The translations under genes were made by a program, and so were the position numbers. A stretch of 64,000 nucleotides of DNA from JBHGXV01 sp041920505. GTDB taxonomy: Bacteria; Bacillota; Bacilli; Brevibacillales; Brevibacillaceae. Within the stretch, counting starts at the first letter, position 1. Each line of letters starts with the position of its first letter. The stretch is taken from contig JBHGXV010000051.1 of NCBI GenBank assembly GCA_041920505.1, positions 1 through 64,000 on the forward strand, in the 5' to 3' direction. The notes beneath the pieces are model-generated. The model was not told the DNA's origin. It did not search any database and saw nothing but the letters and a program-made list of their open reading frames with translations. This document shows positions 18,197 to 27,237 of the stretch, in pieces.

Positions 18197-18975
18197 CGCG
18201 AACCTCCCAGAATCGTCATCATCTCCGACATCGCATAAAACATGTGTTCGAACAGACTGCTGATGACCGTGAAGAACGCCGGCAGCACGACGATCATGAC
18301 GAGAAATCCGGCAATCACTTTTATCGGAATCCCGACGACAAAAATATTAAACTGCGGGACCGATTTGGCGATAATACCAAGAGAAAGGTCTACCAGAAAC
18401 AGGGCCACGACGATCGGAGCGGCCATGAGAAACGCGCTCGCGAACATCTGGGCAAAAAGTTTGACCACAAACTGCAAAACGTGTTGATCGCCAAGCGGAA
18501 TCCACGCATTGGCGATCGGCACCGCCTGGTAACTGGCGACGATCCCGCGCAACAGGAGATGATGGCCGTTGATCGTCAGGAAGTACAGCGTGGCCAGGAT
18601 GTTTTTGAAGCTGCCGGTAATCGGCACGTACACGCCGGTACGCGGGTCGATCACGTTGGCGAGCGAAAAGCCCATTTGCATGTCGATCAGTCCGCCTGCC
18701 ACCTGCACCGCGTAAAACAGCAACTGGACGATAAACCCGAGAATCAGGCCGATCAGCGCTTCTTTCACGGCGTACAGCGCAAACGTCAGATCAAGCGGCA
18801 CCCGGGTGTCCGCCGGCACGTACGAGAAACAGATAAACGCGACCAGAAAAGCGAGGCCCACTTTATACTGGTTGGGAACGCCACGGATGGAAAAGATCGG
18901 CGCCGAGACAAAAAAGGCGCTCAGACGGACAAACACCAACAGAAACACCGGCAAATGCTGCAACAACCACTCCAT
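18193..18975 (-). CDS. fliR: Flagellar export gate protein FliR
   Basis: 260 residues with about six hydrophobic segments, part of the FliPQR export gate. The opening LPVFLLVFVRLSAFF and the central QMGFSLANVIDPRTG match the family. It is placed between fliQ and flhB with 3-4 nt spacings, the standard order. Confidence 0.95.
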   Translation of the reverse strand: MEWLLQHLPVFLLVFVRLSAFFVSAPIFSIRGVPNQYKVGLAFLVAFICFSYVPADTRVPLDLTFALYAVKEALIGLILGFIVQLLFYAVQVAGGLIDMQMGFSLANVIDPRTGVYVPITGSFKNILATLYFLTINGHHLLLRGIVASYQAVPIANAWIPLGDQHVLQFVVKLFAQMFASAFLMAAPIVVALFLVDLSLGIIAKSVPQFNIFVVGIPIKVIAGFLVMIVVLPAFFTVISSLFEHMFYAMSEMMTILGGSR

Positions 18976-18978
18976 GGC

Positions 18979-19248
18979 CTACCCCACGAACCGGTGGAGA
19001 TTGCCTAGAATCCCCATCGTGAATTCGACAAGCTTGCGCAACATCCACGGACCAAACACCAGCAACGTAAGTAAGATAGCCACAATCTTTGGAATAAACG
19101 CGAGAGTCTGCTCCTGGATTTGCGTAGTCGCCTGAAAGATGCTGACGAGTAATCCGACCAGTAGTCCGACGCCCAGTGCGGGAGCCGTCACCATCAGGAT
19201 GGTGTAGACCGACCCTTGGGCGATCTGCAGAATCATCTCCGAAGTCAT
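18979..19248 (-). CDS. fliQ: Flagellar export gate protein FliQ
   Basis: 89 residues from ATG at 19248, which has AGGAGG 6 nt upstream. The longer open frame to 19287 is unlikely because it would include this ribosome site. Two hydrophobic hairpin helices flank SIFQATTQIQEQTLAFIPK, the family signature. Confidence 0.96.
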   Translation of the reverse strand: MTSEMILQIAQGSVYTILMVTAPALGVGLLVGLLVSIFQATTQIQEQTLAFIPKIVAILLTLLVFGPWMLRKLVEFTMGILGNLHRFVG

Positions 19249-19347
19249 TCCCGTCCTCCTTTCATAACGACCTTCGCCGCAAGTCACGGGTTTCGCGACA
19301 GTAGCGCGGCGTCGGCGCGGTTCCGTCGGGCAGAATCCTGTTTGCCG

Positions 19348-20127
19348 TCAAAAGCTGATCAACAACGACTTGACGATCAGATACCAGCCGTCCACCATGA
19401 TGAACAGCAGGATTTTAAACGGCAGGGAGATCATCACGGGCGGAAGCATCATCATCCCCATTCCCATCAGGATACTGGACACGATCATGTCGATCACGAG
19501 AAACGGGATAAAAATCATAAACCCGATTTGAAACGCGGTTTTCAATTCGCTGATGGCGTATGCCGGCACCAGCGCGACCAGCGGAATGTCCTGAACGGTT
19601 TTGGGCTTATTGGCCTTCATGAAGTCCATGAACAGCGCCAGGTCCTTTTCCCGCGTATGGCTGGCCATGAATTCTTTCAACGGGCCGGTTGCGGCTGTGA
19701 ACGCTTGCTGCTGCGTCAGTTTCCCTTGCAAAAACGGCTGGACCGCCACGTCGTTTACTTTGGCAAACGTTGGCGCCATGACGAAAAATGTCATGAACAA
19801 GGCCAGTCCGATCAATACCTGGTTGGGCGGCATCTGCTGAGTCGCCAGCGCGTTGCGGACAAACGAAAGCACCACGACGATGCGGGTAAAACAGGTCATC
19901 AAGAGCAGGATGGCGGGAGCGACCGACAAAACTGTCAGCAGCAACAAAATCTGGATGGTCGATGCCGTTTCCTGGGGACTGTTGCTGTTTCCTCCTCCGC
20001 CAATCTTGATGTCGACACTGGGAACAAGATTGTTGGCTCCGGCGGGCACGACCGTTTCGGCATGGGCGGATACGGGCAGCATCAGAAACACGGTCAGTGT
20101 CAGAAACAGTACGATGAGTCTTTTCAT
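19348..20127 (-). CDS. fliP: Flagellar export gate protein FliP
   Basis: 259 residues from ATG at 20127, overlapping the fliO stop by 4 nt. A cleavable signal peptide (about 1-22, ending SAHA) precedes four membrane segments. Family motifs are MTCFTRIVVVLSFVRNALATQQ and the region with KTAFQIGFMIFIPFLVIDM. A 99-nt gap separates it from fliQ; I see no terminator in the gap. Confidence 0.96.
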   Translation of the reverse strand: MKRLIVLFLTLTVFLMLPVSAHAETVVPAGANNLVPSVDIKIGGGGNSNSPQETASTIQILLLLTVLSVAPAILLLMTCFTRIVVVLSFVRNALATQQMPPNQVLIGLALFMTFFVMAPTFAKVNDVAVQPFLQGKLTQQQAFTAATGPLKEFMASHTREKDLALFMDFMKANKPKTVQDIPLVALVPAYAISELKTAFQIGFMIFIPFLVIDMIVSSILMGMGMMMLPPVMISLPFKILLFIMVDGWYLIVKSLLISF

Positions 20128-20801
20128 GAACGTCCTCCCGTTGGCGGACGATCCTGCTCGTCCCAGAGGTGCGTCTGGCTGTGATTGACAGCGTTCCACT
20201 GTTGCTTCAACAACTCCTCAAACGACCCGGCGGTTTGCGGGGGTTCCTCTGTCAGCTCACGGTGCGATTTGTTCCCGCGAAGCTGGTTCAGCCACTCCCT
20301 GACTCCTTTCGCGGCAATCGGTTTCATCTCGGCTTCGGACAGGATCACATCCATTTCCTCACCGGCGGGGATGTGCCTGAGCAGGCGGACGTCTTCTCCG
20401 ACGCCAAGTATGTAGAGGGAATCGCCGACCATCACCACCTGCAGCGATTTGCCGTTCCCAAGCGAAATCGCCCCGATGACCTTGATCGGCCCCGATCCCA
20501 GTCCGCCAAACTGGCGGCTTGCCAGAAAACGGAGCAAGAGATAGATCAGGACGGCGACCAGCCCGAGCGAAAACACCACCTGCAACAGCACGCTCCAGAC
20601 ACTCGGCGTATCGCTGCCCGGCAAGGCGGGCACGTCTTGTCCGCCTGTCGGCGAATCGGTCTGTTGGCTGGAGCCTTGTTTTAATCCCTCCAAGACATTG
20701 CGCTCCTGATCCGCGTGCGTGACGGCGGGAAACAGGCTGAAGACGAGCAGTACGGCGCAGCAGATCGCGGCGAGGCAAGCCCCTGCTGTTCGCGTCTTCA
20801 T
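20124..20801 (-). CDS. fliO: Flagellar biosynthetic protein FliO/FliZ
   Basis: 225 residues. It has a signal peptide-like start (1-30), a second membrane segment (about 68-90) and a cytoplasmic FliO domain (GPIKVIGAISLGNGKSLQVV, SLYILGVGEDV). It helps assemble the FliP ring. B. subtilis calls it FliZ. It sits between cheY and fliP. Confidence 0.9.
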   Translation of the reverse strand: MKTRTAGACLAAICCAVLLVFSLFPAVTHADQERNVLEGLKQGSSQQTDSPTGGQDVPALPGSDTPSVWSVLLQVVFSLGLVAVLIYLLLRFLASRQFGGLGSGPIKVIGAISLGNGKSLQVVMVGDSLYILGVGEDVRLLRHIPAGEEMDVILSEAEMKPIAAKGVREWLNQLRGNKSHRELTEEPPQTAGSFEELLKQQWNAVNHSQTHLWDEQDRPPTGGRS

Positions 20802-20805
20802 CGGA

Positions 20806-21168
20806 TTATCCCAGCGTTTTCTTGATCGCTTCGATGACGCGATCGGCTTGGAACGGTTTTACGATAAAGTCTTTTGCGCCGGCTTGAATCGCATCGATGA
20901 CCATCGCCTGTTGTCCCATCGCGGAGCACATGATGACACGCGCGTTCGGGTCGATTTTCTTGATTTCCTTGAGCGCGGTGATTCCGTCCATTTCCGGCAT
21001 GGTGATGTCCATGGTCACCAGGTCGGGTCCCAGCTCCTTGTATTTCTCGATCGCCTGCGCCCCGTCGCTTGCTTCTCCCACTACCGTGTAGCCGTTTTTG
21101 GTCAGAATTTCCTTGATCATCATGCGCATGAATGCAGCGTCATCTACGATCAAAACTTTGTTAGACAT
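20806..21168 (-). CDS. cheY: Chemotaxis response regulator CheY
   Basis: 120 residues, a lone receiver domain with phospho-acceptor Asp54 (TMDITMPEMDG), acid pocket Asp9-Asp10, Thr/Ser switch region and Lys near 104 (FIVKPF). It carries the signal from CheA to FliM/FliY. It is inserted between fliY and fliO, as in Bacillus. Confidence 0.96.
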   Translation of the reverse strand: MSNKVLIVDDAAFMRMMIKEILTKNGYTVVGEASDGAQAIEKYKELGPDLVTMDITMPEMDGITALKEIKKIDPNARVIMCSAMGQQAMVIDAIQAGAKDFIVKPFQADRVIEAIKKTLG

Positions 21169-21197
21169 GGTTTGTAGCCTCCCCTATCTGTTGAATG

Positions 21198-22520
21198 TTA
21201 CTGTAGTTTCTGAACGCGGTCCCACTGGCTGATGATGTCAGTCACGCGTACCCCGAAATTCTCGTCGATGACGACCACTTCACCTTTGGCGATCAGCTTG
21301 TTGTTGACGAAGATGTCAACCGGTTCGCCCGCCAGTTTATCCAACTGAATGATCGAGCCGGAGGACAGTTCGAGAATTTCCTTGATCAGTTTTTTCGTTC
21401 GGCCCAACTCCACGGTGACTTGCAACGGAATGTCCAAGAGCAAACCGAGGTTTTGATCGTCGACCATCGGCGTGCGACCGCCGCCGAGCGGCGAAAACTC
21501 TGCCGGTTTCACGCTCGCCTGCGCCGCGTGCCCGTGGGAGCCGCCAAAGTGTTGCGGTGTCTGCGCGGCCATCGGCTGCTGGTACTGCGGCGGGTATGGA
21601 TACGGCGGATACGGATAGGCCGGGTACCCGTACGGCGGGGGTTGCATCCCAAACGCTTGCTGTGCGGATGCGTCTGCCGGCATCGCGCCTGGTTGCGGTT
21701 GCGGCGGCATCATCGGTTGCTGCGGGGCTGCCTGTTGGCTGTGCGGCGCGGCAGGTTCCGTCGGCGCGACCGTTGCCGGTTCCGGATTGCTTGCCGCGGG
21801 TGCCGGTTGCGGGGCCGAGTCGGCGCTGTTTGTGCCCATCAGCATGTCGATCATCTGCTTCGCAAAGGAAACCGGGATCAACTGCATAATGGACGAATCG
21901 ATCAATTCGCCGTGTTCGCCCACTTTCAGACGGAACGACACCTTGATGAGCGCATCCCCGTCCGGAATGTTTTCACTGCCTTCTCCCTTGGCCAAATCCA
22001 TCACATCAATGCCGGGCGGCGAGATGTTCACCAGTTTGTTGAAAATCGTCGACATCGATGTGGCCGCTGAACCCATCATCTGGTTCATCGCTTCCTGCAC
22101 GGCGCTGATGTGCAGATCGGACAACTCGGTCGTTTCCGGCTTGCCGTTGCCCCCCATCATCAGATCGGCGATGACCGCCGCGTCCTCGACGCGAATCACC
22201 AGCAAGTTGATCCCCTGAAAACCTTCCGTGTATTCGACGTGAACCGCCACGTGCGGGCGGGGGAATTCGTGTTCCAACGTGCTTCGGCGGATCATCGAAA
22301 CCGTTGGCGTGGTGATGTCCACCTTCTGGTTCAGCAATGTGGAAAGCGCGGTTGCCGCGCTGCCGAAGGTGATGTTTCCAATCTCTCCGAGCGCGTCCTG
22401 TTCGAAAGGCGTCAAGTAGTCGGTGATGTCGAGTTCGCTCCCGGCTTCATCGTCCCCGACCAGATTGTTGGCGCGCAACAGCGCGTCAATCTCGTCTTGC
22501 GACAGCATGTCTCTACTCAT
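21198..22520 (-). CDS. fliY: Flagellar motor switch phosphatase FliY
   Basis: 440 residues from ATG at 22520, overlapping fliM by 8 nt (ATGAGTAG). The N-terminal half is a CheC-like CheY-P phosphatase with two motifs (GEIGNITFGSA, VQEAMNQMMGSA); in the second, Met replaces Gly between E-x2 and N. A Pro/Gln/Tyr/Ala-rich linker (about 225-330, with YPYPPYPYPPQYQQP) follows. The C-terminal SpoA (FliN) domain ends DIISQWDRVQKLQ. Confidence 0.94.
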   Translation of the reverse strand: MSRDMLSQDEIDALLRANNLVGDDEAGSELDITDYLTPFEQDALGEIGNITFGSAATALSTLLNQKVDITTPTVSMIRRSTLEHEFPRPHVAVHVEYTEGFQGINLLVIRVEDAAVIADLMMGGNGKPETTELSDLHISAVQEAMNQMMGSAATSMSTIFNKLVNISPPGIDVMDLAKGEGSENIPDGDALIKVSFRLKVGEHGELIDSSIMQLIPVSFAKQMIDMLMGTNSADSAPQPAPAASNPEPATVAPTEPAAPHSQQAAPQQPMMPPQPQPGAMPADASAQQAFGMQPPPYGYPAYPYPPYPYPPQYQQPMAAQTPQHFGGSHGHAAQASVKPAEFSPLGGGRTPMVDDQNLGLLLDIPLQVTVELGRTKKLIKEILELSSGSIIQLDKLAGEPVDIFVNNKLIAKGEVVVIDENFGVRVTDIISQWDRVQKLQ

Positions 22521-23508
22521 GGTTCTCCTCCCCTTCCTCGAGGACTTCGTCAATCTGCACGGCCATCCGGCCCTTGATCGTTCCGGGCTGCCCTCTAAAC
22601 TTCAATCGTTCGCCCACCTTGATCTGCAGCTTGCTGTCAATGCTCTGGTCAAGCTGGATCACATCGCCCACCGACAGGGAAAGAAACTCGCCAACGGTTA
22701 TCGTTGCCGTTCCCAACTCGGCAATCACCGGGAGTTTTGCCTTCTTTACCCTCTCCTGCAACATCTGGATTTCCTTCTCGTCCCGAACCTTGCGCTGCGA
22801 TGAGAACCAGTATTGACCGGACAACTTCGGCATGATCGGTTCCAGCACGACATGCGGCAGACACAAGTTGATCATTCCGGAGGTTTCCCCGATCTTCGTG
22901 CTAAGCGAGATCACGGCGACGATTTCATTGGGGGAGACGATTTGCATGAACTGCGGATTCATCTCCAGAACTTCCAGATACGGGTCAAGGTCGATGATCT
23001 GTTTCCACGCTTCGTGGAAACTGTCCAGCGCTTTGCTGAAGACTCGCTCCATTACGGTTGTCTCGATCTCGGTGAGCGCCCCCATCTTGGCCGGGATGTT
23101 GCCCTGTCCGCCAAGCAGGCGGTCCAGCATGGCGTAGGCAATGTTGGGGTTGACCTCCATCACCATTCGCCCTTCCAGCGGCGGCGCCTCGAAGATGTTG
23201 AGAATGGTCATCTTGGGAATGGAGCGGATAAATTCGTCATACGGCAACTGGTCGACAGAGGCGACATTAATCTGCACGAAGGTCCGCAATTGAGCTGAAA
23301 AATAGGTGGTTAACAATCTTGCGTAGTTTTCGTGGATGCGGGTGAGTCCGCGAATCTGATCTTTCGAGAAACGCAACGCCCGTTTGAAATCGTAGACTTT
23401 GACTTTTCGCTCGGTCTCTTCCCGTTTCAGCTCGTTGGCGTCCATCTCTCCCGACGAGAGTGCGGCCAACAACGCATCAATCTCACTCTGTGAGAGAACC
23501 TCGGCCAT
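22513..23508 (-). CDS. fliM: Flagellar motor switch protein FliM
   Basis: 331 residues from ATG at 23508; GGAGGTG ends 6 nt upstream, and a GTG three codons earlier lies inside that site. The N-terminal CheY-P-binding peptide EVLSQSEIDALLAAL, the CheC-like middle domain and the C-terminal SpoA domain are all visible. It is part of the C ring and coupled to fliY. Confidence 0.97.
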   Translation of the reverse strand: MAEVLSQSEIDALLAALSSGEMDANELKREETERKVKVYDFKRALRFSKDQIRGLTRIHENYARLLTTYFSAQLRTFVQINVASVDQLPYDEFIRSIPKMTILNIFEAPPLEGRMVMEVNPNIAYAMLDRLLGGQGNIPAKMGALTEIETTVMERVFSKALDSFHEAWKQIIDLDPYLEVLEMNPQFMQIVSPNEIVAVISLSTKIGETSGMINLCLPHVVLEPIMPKLSGQYWFSSQRKVRDEKEIQMLQERVKKAKLPVIAELGTATITVGEFLSLSVGDVIQLDQSIDSKLQIKVGERLKFRGQPGTIKGRMAVQIDEVLEEGEENHE

Positions 23509-23550
23509 TCTGGTCACCTCCCTTACCTATGTATTCCATTGCCGGCTTCC

Positions 23551-24003
23551 CTACGACATCACTCGTTTGGTCGTAATCACTTCTACGATCTTGCCCTCCT
23601 GCATGATCGCGCTGATCTGGTTCATGATCTTGGCTTCCAGTTTGTTCAGCCCCTCGGTCCCCTTGAGATCGTCAGGCGTCAGTCCAGCCAATGCCTTGAT
23701 GATGATCTGATTGACCTGCGGCATCCGCTTTTCCAGCTCTTCCTTGCCTTTTTTGCTGTCGGCGGTGATGCTGAAGCGGACAATGATAAAGTTGTTGGTC
23801 GCAAGGTTGGTGGTAATCTCCCCGGTATCCACGGTATATTCCGCCATTTCGTCGGCCGTCAGGACTTTTTCCGCCGGTTTTTCAGCAGACGCGTGCGTCG
23901 ACGGGGCGATGTAGGTTTGCCAGAGCACAAAGGTGACGACACCGAGAAGCGCAATCGAGATGACGATAATGAGAGCCATGTTGAACAACTTGTTTTGAAA
24001 CAT
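23551..24003 (-). CDS. fliL: Flagellar basal body-associated protein FliL
   Basis: 150 residues with one N-terminal membrane segment (about 8-30) and an extracellular FliL domain (YTVDTGEITTNLATNNFIIVRF). It supports stator function. The ribosome site GGGGAGG precedes it. It is placed between swrD and fliM. Confidence 0.93.
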   Translation of the reverse strand: MFQNKLFNMALIIVISIALLGVVTFVLWQTYIAPSTHASAEKPAEKVLTADEMAEYTVDTGEITTNLATNNFIIVRFSITADSKKGKEELEKRMPQVNQIIIKALAGLTPDDLKGTEGLNKLEAKIMNQISAIMQEGKIVEVITTKRVMS

Positions 24004-24017
24004 CGGTAGCCTCCCCG

Positions 24018-24239
24018 CTATTCATTGGATTCGTCCGTCGGCAGCGGAATGGCGGCCGCAATCGGGACGGATTGATAAAAGGCGGTGATCCGGGCTGCCA
24101 CTTCTCGCGCTTCGTCCTTTACGATAAACTTCTTGCCGTTCGTCAAGGTAATCACAGTATCCGGAGTCGCTTCCACCGATTCAATGTGCGTGATGTTCAG
24201 GTAGAATTGCGTTCCGTTAAAACGGGTCAACAGAATCAT
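24018..24239 (-). CDS. swrD: FlbD/SwrD family protein
   Basis: 73 residues. It opens MILLTRFNGTQFYLNITHIE, with the family pattern TLTNGKKFIVKDEAREVAARI. B. subtilis SwrD raises stator power for swarming; orthologues are called FlbD. It lies 14 nt before fliL. Confidence 0.9.
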   Translation of the reverse strand: MILLTRFNGTQFYLNITHIESVEATPDTVITLTNGKKFIVKDEAREVAARITAFYQSVPIAAAIPLPTDESNE

Positions 24240-24267
24240 CCCTGACTCCTTCCAGCAGGGCGCGGGC

Positions 24268-24291
24268 GGCGGAGAGGCTTACCCCTCCGCC
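24268..24291 (-). other. Intercistronic hairpin between flgE/G and swrD
   Basis: Seven-bp stem GGCGGAG / CTCCGCC, extendable by two G-C pairs past a mismatch. No U-tract follows. It sits in the 68-nt gap and may influence mRNA stability within the operon. Confidence 0.4.
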
Positions 24292-24307
24292 TGTCCCTCA
24301 CCTACGC

Positions 24308-25129
24308 TTATCGCTTCAGATTGATCAACTCTTCCAAAATGGTGTCCGAAGTGGTAATGATCCGCGAGTTCGCCTGGAATCCGCGCTGCGCCACGATCAT
24401 CTCGGTAAACTCTTCGCTCAGGTCAACGTTGGACATCTCCAGTTGACCGGACGAGATTGCGCAGTTGGCTGCGGCCGGCGCGACCGTTTCGATCGTCAGG
24501 TCGCCGCCCGGATTGGCGTTCGCCGTCATTTCATAAAGCGAATTGCCCAACTTTTTCAAACCGCCCGGGTTGCTTACAGTCGCCAAGCCAATGAAGCCGC
24601 TGCCGATCGTCACAGCCTGGCCGTTGGCATCGGTCGCGTTAATGCTGCCGTCCCGGCCAATCGAGTAGGAAACGACCTCGTCACGCGGAATCTGGATCGG
24701 CGTACCACCGCTGTCCAGCACTTGCATGCCTTGCGCCGTCACCAGAAAACCGTCCCCGTCACGAGTAAAGTTGCCCGCGCGAGTCAGATAGCGGGTGGTG
24801 CCGCCATCCGGGCTGACGACGAAGAATCCGTCGCCTTCAATCGCCAAATCCGAGGTCAGGTTGGTGGTCATTGGGCTGCCCGGCGAATGGACCACGTCGA
24901 TCGCCGCAACCGTGGAACCCAAGCCAATCTGTTTCGGGTTGACGCCGCCCATGCCGTTTCCGGACGGAGCGGTCGCGCCGGCGATGTTTTGATTGAGAAT
25001 ATCCTGGAACATGACACGACTCTTCTTAAACCCAACGGTATTCACGTTGGCGATGTTGTTGCCGATTACGTCCAGCTTGGTTTGAAACCCGCGCATGCCG
25101 GATACACCAGAATACAAAGAACGAAGCAT
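24308..25129 (-). CDS. flgG: Flagellar hook / distal rod protein (FlgE/FlgG family)
   Basis: 273 residues. The N-terminal rod-family motif LYSGVSGMRGFQTKLDVIGNNIANVNTVGFKKSR and the C-terminal SNVDLSEEFTEMIVAQRGFQANSR ending are complete. The B. subtilis gene at this place is flgE (hook), but length and sequence also fit FlgG, and many annotations use that name. AGGAGG precedes the ATG. Confidence 0.9.
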   Translation of the reverse strand: MLRSLYSGVSGMRGFQTKLDVIGNNIANVNTVGFKKSRVMFQDILNQNIAGATAPSGNGMGGVNPKQIGLGSTVAAIDVVHSPGSPMTTNLTSDLAIEGDGFFVVSPDGGTTRYLTRAGNFTRDGDGFLVTAQGMQVLDSGGTPIQIPRDEVVSYSIGRDGSINATDANGQAVTIGSGFIGLATVSNPGGLKKLGNSLYEMTANANPGGDLTIETVAPAAANCAISSGQLEMSNVDLSEEFTEMIVAQRGFQANSRIITTSDTILEELINLKR

Positions 25130-25184
25130 CTTCTCTACCTCCTTATATTATATGACGATGGTTACCTCTGTCGGTCGGTAACCG

Positions 25185-25213
25185 AAGGGCTTCCTCCAGG
25201 AGGTCCGGCCCTT
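25185..25213 (-). other. Intercistronic hairpin between the TIGR02530-type gene and flgE/G
   Basis: Outer stem AAGGGC / GCCCTT with an inner CCTCC / GGAGG pairing. There is no U-tract. It lies in the 96-nt gap that follows the place where flgD is missing. Confidence 0.4.
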
Positions 25214-25225
25214 TATGCGAAGATA

Positions 25226-25633
25226 TTAGACGAAAACAGCGCTGTCGATGTTGGTGAACACGTTTTCCTTCATGTGCGCTTCATCCACGGCGGTGATCAC
25301 TTTCCGATTGGCGACGCTGACCACGTATGCCACATGGTTCATCAGGATGAGCGATTCCTTTGCTCCCTTGGACGCCGCGCGTTGCACGGCCCCTTCCAGC
25401 TTGGCCACGTCCGCCTCGGTAAGCGTAATCCCCCGTTGTTCCAATCGGCCCAACGCATGCTGGCTGAACGAAAGTTTCGGCGCCTGCGTAGTGTTGGCTG
25501 TCGATGTCAGTTGTTCCTGCAACCAGTGCTCAAACGGCTTTTGCACCGGCGCGGAAACGGGTTTCTTTACGACGCCGCCCGGCTTCGAAGGAAAGTATGC
25601 CTGGCCCACTCGGAACTGGTTGTTCATCGTCAT
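25226..25633 (-). CDS. Flagellar operon protein of the TIGR02530 type
   Basis: 135 residues. The conserved C-terminal half (LSFSQHALGRLEQRGITLTE, ESLILMNHVAYVVSVANRKVITAV) is that of the small flagellar protein family TIGR02530, usually encoded between flgD and flgE. The N-terminal third is Pro/Lys-rich and poorly conserved. Here it follows fliK directly with a 24-nt gap. The ATG lies 9 nt after AGGAGG. Confidence 0.88.
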   Translation of the reverse strand: MTMNNQFRVGQAYFPSKPGGVVKKPVSAPVQKPFEHWLQEQLTSTANTTQAPKLSFSQHALGRLEQRGITLTEADVAKLEGAVQRAASKGAKESLILMNHVAYVVSVANRKVITAVDEAHMKENVFTNIDSAVFV

Positions 25634-25657
25634 GGGTCATCTCCTCCTTTCCTTGGC

Positions 25658-27175
25658 TCACGCGGTTCCGTGAATCCCGGCCGCCGTCCGCAGACGATTC
25701 CAGTTGGACACCGGCTTGTCGATGTTTTCCAGCAGCGCTTCTAGCGAAAATTCGGCCTGCTCGTCGTCACGCTGCTCTCTTGGTTGCTGTCTGCCGGAAG
25801 AAGGCTGTCTCCCCTGTTCTTTTTGCTGTTGATAGCCAAGCGGTTGCTGCACGTTTTGTTGCTGGGCCACCTCCAGCCGCTCAACCTGCAATCCTTGTTG
25901 CGTCAAGGCGAGGCGCAACTGTCCCAGTTGATTGTCGAGCAACTCCTTGCCGCTCGCCGTGTCCGCGGAGAATTGAGCGGTGATCACCCCGTTGTGGGCG
26001 GTGATTTTCACCTCTACCTGACCGAGCGACTGCGGATGCAGAATCAGTCTGGCGACGGACACCCCGTCGGCTGTACCGATTTTCATCTGCTTGACAAACA
26101 GGTTGCTCACGTCGCGCGCAAACTGTTCCGCCCGCACGTGATACCCGCCGCCCGGACGTCCCGGCGTCTGTTCGGTGTACACCGGCTGCGGCGTCGCGTT
26201 CACCGTCGGCTGCACGTTTGGCACGGCCTCTGACCTTGTCTCGTCGCCCGTGGTCATCACCGGCGCGAGATTCACCTGAGCCAGGGCAACCGTTCGGGAA
26301 ACACGCGGCGCAACGGCCGATTCCGCCTGATAGCTGGACAGCGCCTGGTGCAATCGAATCGGTTGCACCTGGTGTTGGGATTGTGTCACAACCTGGCGCG
26401 ACACGGCGACGGCCGGACGCACTCCTGCGATCACGCGCGAAACCGGTGTCTTTTCCTGCACACCTGTCTGCTCGTCCGTTGAAGACGGGGCTGTTTCTTC
26501 CGTGTCCGCGAGAGCGGTCAACAGTTGTTTCACCTGTTGTCCCAGTTCGCGGATCGTCGGTTGTCCTGCTTCTTCTCCCATTTTCCCCATGGCGAGCAAC
26601 AGAGAAGCGAGCGCCTCCGCCTTGGCGGGCGCCATGCCTTGCTGCATGAACGTAGCGGTCAGGGACTTGCCGCCGGTTGCGGTCTGATCAGGCTGGATGC
26701 CGTACTGATCGGCAACTGCCTTGAGATCGCCAAGCAGCATCTCCCACTTTTGAACATTCCCGCTTGCCGCGACAGTTTGGCGGTTCGACGACGGAAGAGC
26801 GTGGAACAAGAGAGTCGGCTGGACAAACGCGGTTGTCTGCGCCGCCGGTTGCGCGTCCTCTTGTTGTCCGATCTGCGCCACTTGTGGCGCGTCACCGTCT
26901 GGCTGCACAGGTTGCGTCGTCTGCTGCATCGACGTCGCCAGCAGTTGCTGAAGCATCGCCAGCAAATCATCCAGCTTGTCCGCCGTCTTGTCCTGGTTCG
27001 GCTGGCCAGAGGCCTGACTTTCGTCCGGGGCGGTTTGGATCGAGAGCCACGCGTTGTTCATCTGCAAGGCGAACAGCGTGCCCAACGCATCGGGCTCTAT
27101 TCCCGCCGCTTTGCCCGGTTGAACCGTCAGTCCCGAATCGAACCCGGCAAGCGAGAGTACATTAGCTACATTCAT
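25658..27175 (-). CDS. fliK: Flagellar hook-length control protein FliK
   Basis: 505 residues. The long N-terminal ruler region is low-complexity and rich in Gln, Ala, Thr and Pro. The conserved Flg_hook domain (about 370-455) reads LILHPQSLGQVEVKITAHNG and LRLALTQQGLQVERLEV. It senses hook length and triggers the FlhB switch. AGGAGGTG precedes the ATG. Confidence 0.92.
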   Translation of the reverse strand: MNVANVLSLAGFDSGLTVQPGKAAGIEPDALGTLFALQMNNAWLSIQTAPDESQASGQPNQDKTADKLDDLLAMLQQLLATSMQQTTQPVQPDGDAPQVAQIGQQEDAQPAAQTTAFVQPTLLFHALPSSNRQTVAASGNVQKWEMLLGDLKAVADQYGIQPDQTATGGKSLTATFMQQGMAPAKAEALASLLLAMGKMGEEAGQPTIRELGQQVKQLLTALADTEETAPSSTDEQTGVQEKTPVSRVIAGVRPAVAVSRQVVTQSQHQVQPIRLHQALSSYQAESAVAPRVSRTVALAQVNLAPVMTTGDETRSEAVPNVQPTVNATPQPVYTEQTPGRPGGGYHVRAEQFARDVSNLFVKQMKIGTADGVSVARLILHPQSLGQVEVKITAHNGVITAQFSADTASGKELLDNQLGQLRLALTQQGLQVERLEVAQQQNVQQPLGYQQQKEQGRQPSSGRQQPREQRDDEQAEFSLEALLENIDKPVSNWNRLRTAAGIHGTA

Positions 27176-27237
27176 CTCGTCACCTCCTAAAATTGTGATG
27201 GGTAGTTGCTATGGAAACGACAAGCGGCGCAAACCGC

